A program made the translations under genes and the position numbers. Of a DNA stretch of 5,636 nucleotides, positions 5,333 to 5,636 are shown in pieces (the stretch's first letter is position 1; each line of letters begins with the position of its first letter). Source of the stretch: Alphaproteobacteria bacterium. GTDB lineage: Bacteria; Pseudomonadota; Alphaproteobacteria; Geminicoccales; Geminicoccaceae. Below the pieces are notes generated by a model that saw only the letters and a program-made list of their open reading frames with translations, was not told the DNA's origin and did not search any database. Location: positions 1-5,636 of the forward strand of contig JALSGW010000059.1 in the NCBI GenBank assembly GCA_026982585.1, written 5' to 3'.

Positions 5333-5636
5333 ATGTCCGAGACCTTCTCCTCCCCGTCGCCGCCACCGCTTTCTGCCGCCGCCCGGTCCTCCGGCGAGGC
5401 ACCGCGCGATTCCGCCTGGCCCGAGGAGCTGCGCTTTCCGGGCGGCCTGCCGGGCTTTCCCTCGGCGCGGCGGTTCCGGCTCACGCCCCTGTCCACAGGC
5501 GGACCGGCGTTCGCCCGTCTCGAGAGCCTGGAGGACCCAAAGCTCGCCTTCGTGGTGGCACCCCTTGGCCTCGAGCAGCGGCTGATCGATCGCGAGAGCC
5601 TGGAGCCGGTGCGTGCGATACTGGCGATCCCGGAAG
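5333..5636 (+). CDS. fliW: FliW, flagellar assembly factor (3' end cut by window)
   Basis: The window holds the first 101 residues; the gene runs on past the right edge. FliW in Bacillus and Campylobacter binds flagellin and also sequesters CsrA, so that flagellin translation follows export. The family core is clear: FPGGLPGF at 35-42, FARLESLEDPKLAFVVAPLG at 60-79, then a loop and the start of a further strand (AILAIPE). Upstream of it, residues 1-30 are rich in Ser, Pro and Ala and look disordered, where typical FliW proteins have a beta strand leading into the Phe of the motif. No other in-frame ATG is available, so the extension is probably real. GAGGTGA overlaps the flgL stop and is rather close to the ATG (GAGG to ATG is five bases). 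A csrA gene often lies next to fliW in other bacteria; whether it does here cannot be seen. Confidence 0.9.
   Translation, partial: MSETFSSPSPPPLSAAARSSGEAPRDSAWPEELRFPGGLPGFPSARRFRLTPLSTGGPAFARLESLEDPKLAFVVAPLGLEQRLIDRESLEPVRAILAIPE

Noticed and set aside
2077..5496. Very long minus-strand open frame (1139 codons)
   Set aside because: It is in exact antisense register with flgN, flgK and flgL, all of which have clear family motifs. Its translation is His/Gly/Glu-rich low-complexity with no recognisable domain. Absence of TTA, CTA and TCA in the sense genes explains it.

Overview
The window is a compact flagellar gene cluster from a very GC-rich bacterium. The best lineage guess is an alphaproteobacterium. 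A FliX homologue lies divergent to flgI, as I recall from Caulobacter, and FliX is essentially an alphaproteobacterial protein. The rod protein FlgJ is the short form without a muramidase domain, also common in that class. Nothing suggests a mobile element, and base composition and codon use look uniform over positions 123-5636.

Layout. Positions 1-122 hold no gene I can support. fliX (flagellar assembly regulator) is on the minus strand at 123-554. Positions 555-764 are a divergent control region. On the plus strand it has a sigma54-type promoter with exact GG-N10-GC spacing (709-726), about 40 bases upstream of the flgI start codon. A GGCAAG-G-CTTGCC palindrome lies about 100 bp upstream of the predicted flgI transcription start, with a second GGCAA-type element next to it. 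A CtrA-like TTAA-N7-TTCAC site faces fliX. From 765 to the right edge the plus strand carries one tight operon: flgI (P-ring), flgJ/cheL-type rod-binding protein, a flgN-like chaperone, flgK and flgL (hook-filament junction proteins), and fliW, which is cut by the window end. Gaps between genes run from a 1-base overlap to 9 bases, so translation is probably coupled.

How they work together. FlgI builds the periplasmic P-ring around the rod, and the FlgJ-type protein acts in rod and ring assembly. The FlgN-like protein probably holds FlgK and FlgL before export. FlgK and FlgL join hook to filament. FliW is known in other bacteria to bind flagellin and the translational regulator CsrA, linking filament export to flagellin translation. 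FliX in Caulobacter links early basal-body assembly to the sigma54 activator FlbD. The cluster therefore has an assembly checkpoint gene (fliX) at one end and a probable second one (fliW) at the other.

I found no undescribed system. The points most worth a second look are the control region (sigma54 box, palindromes, CtrA-like site, 20-bp phased GGATT repeats), the unusual N-terminus of FliW and its presence beside FliX, and the absence of cysteine from all seven proteins.
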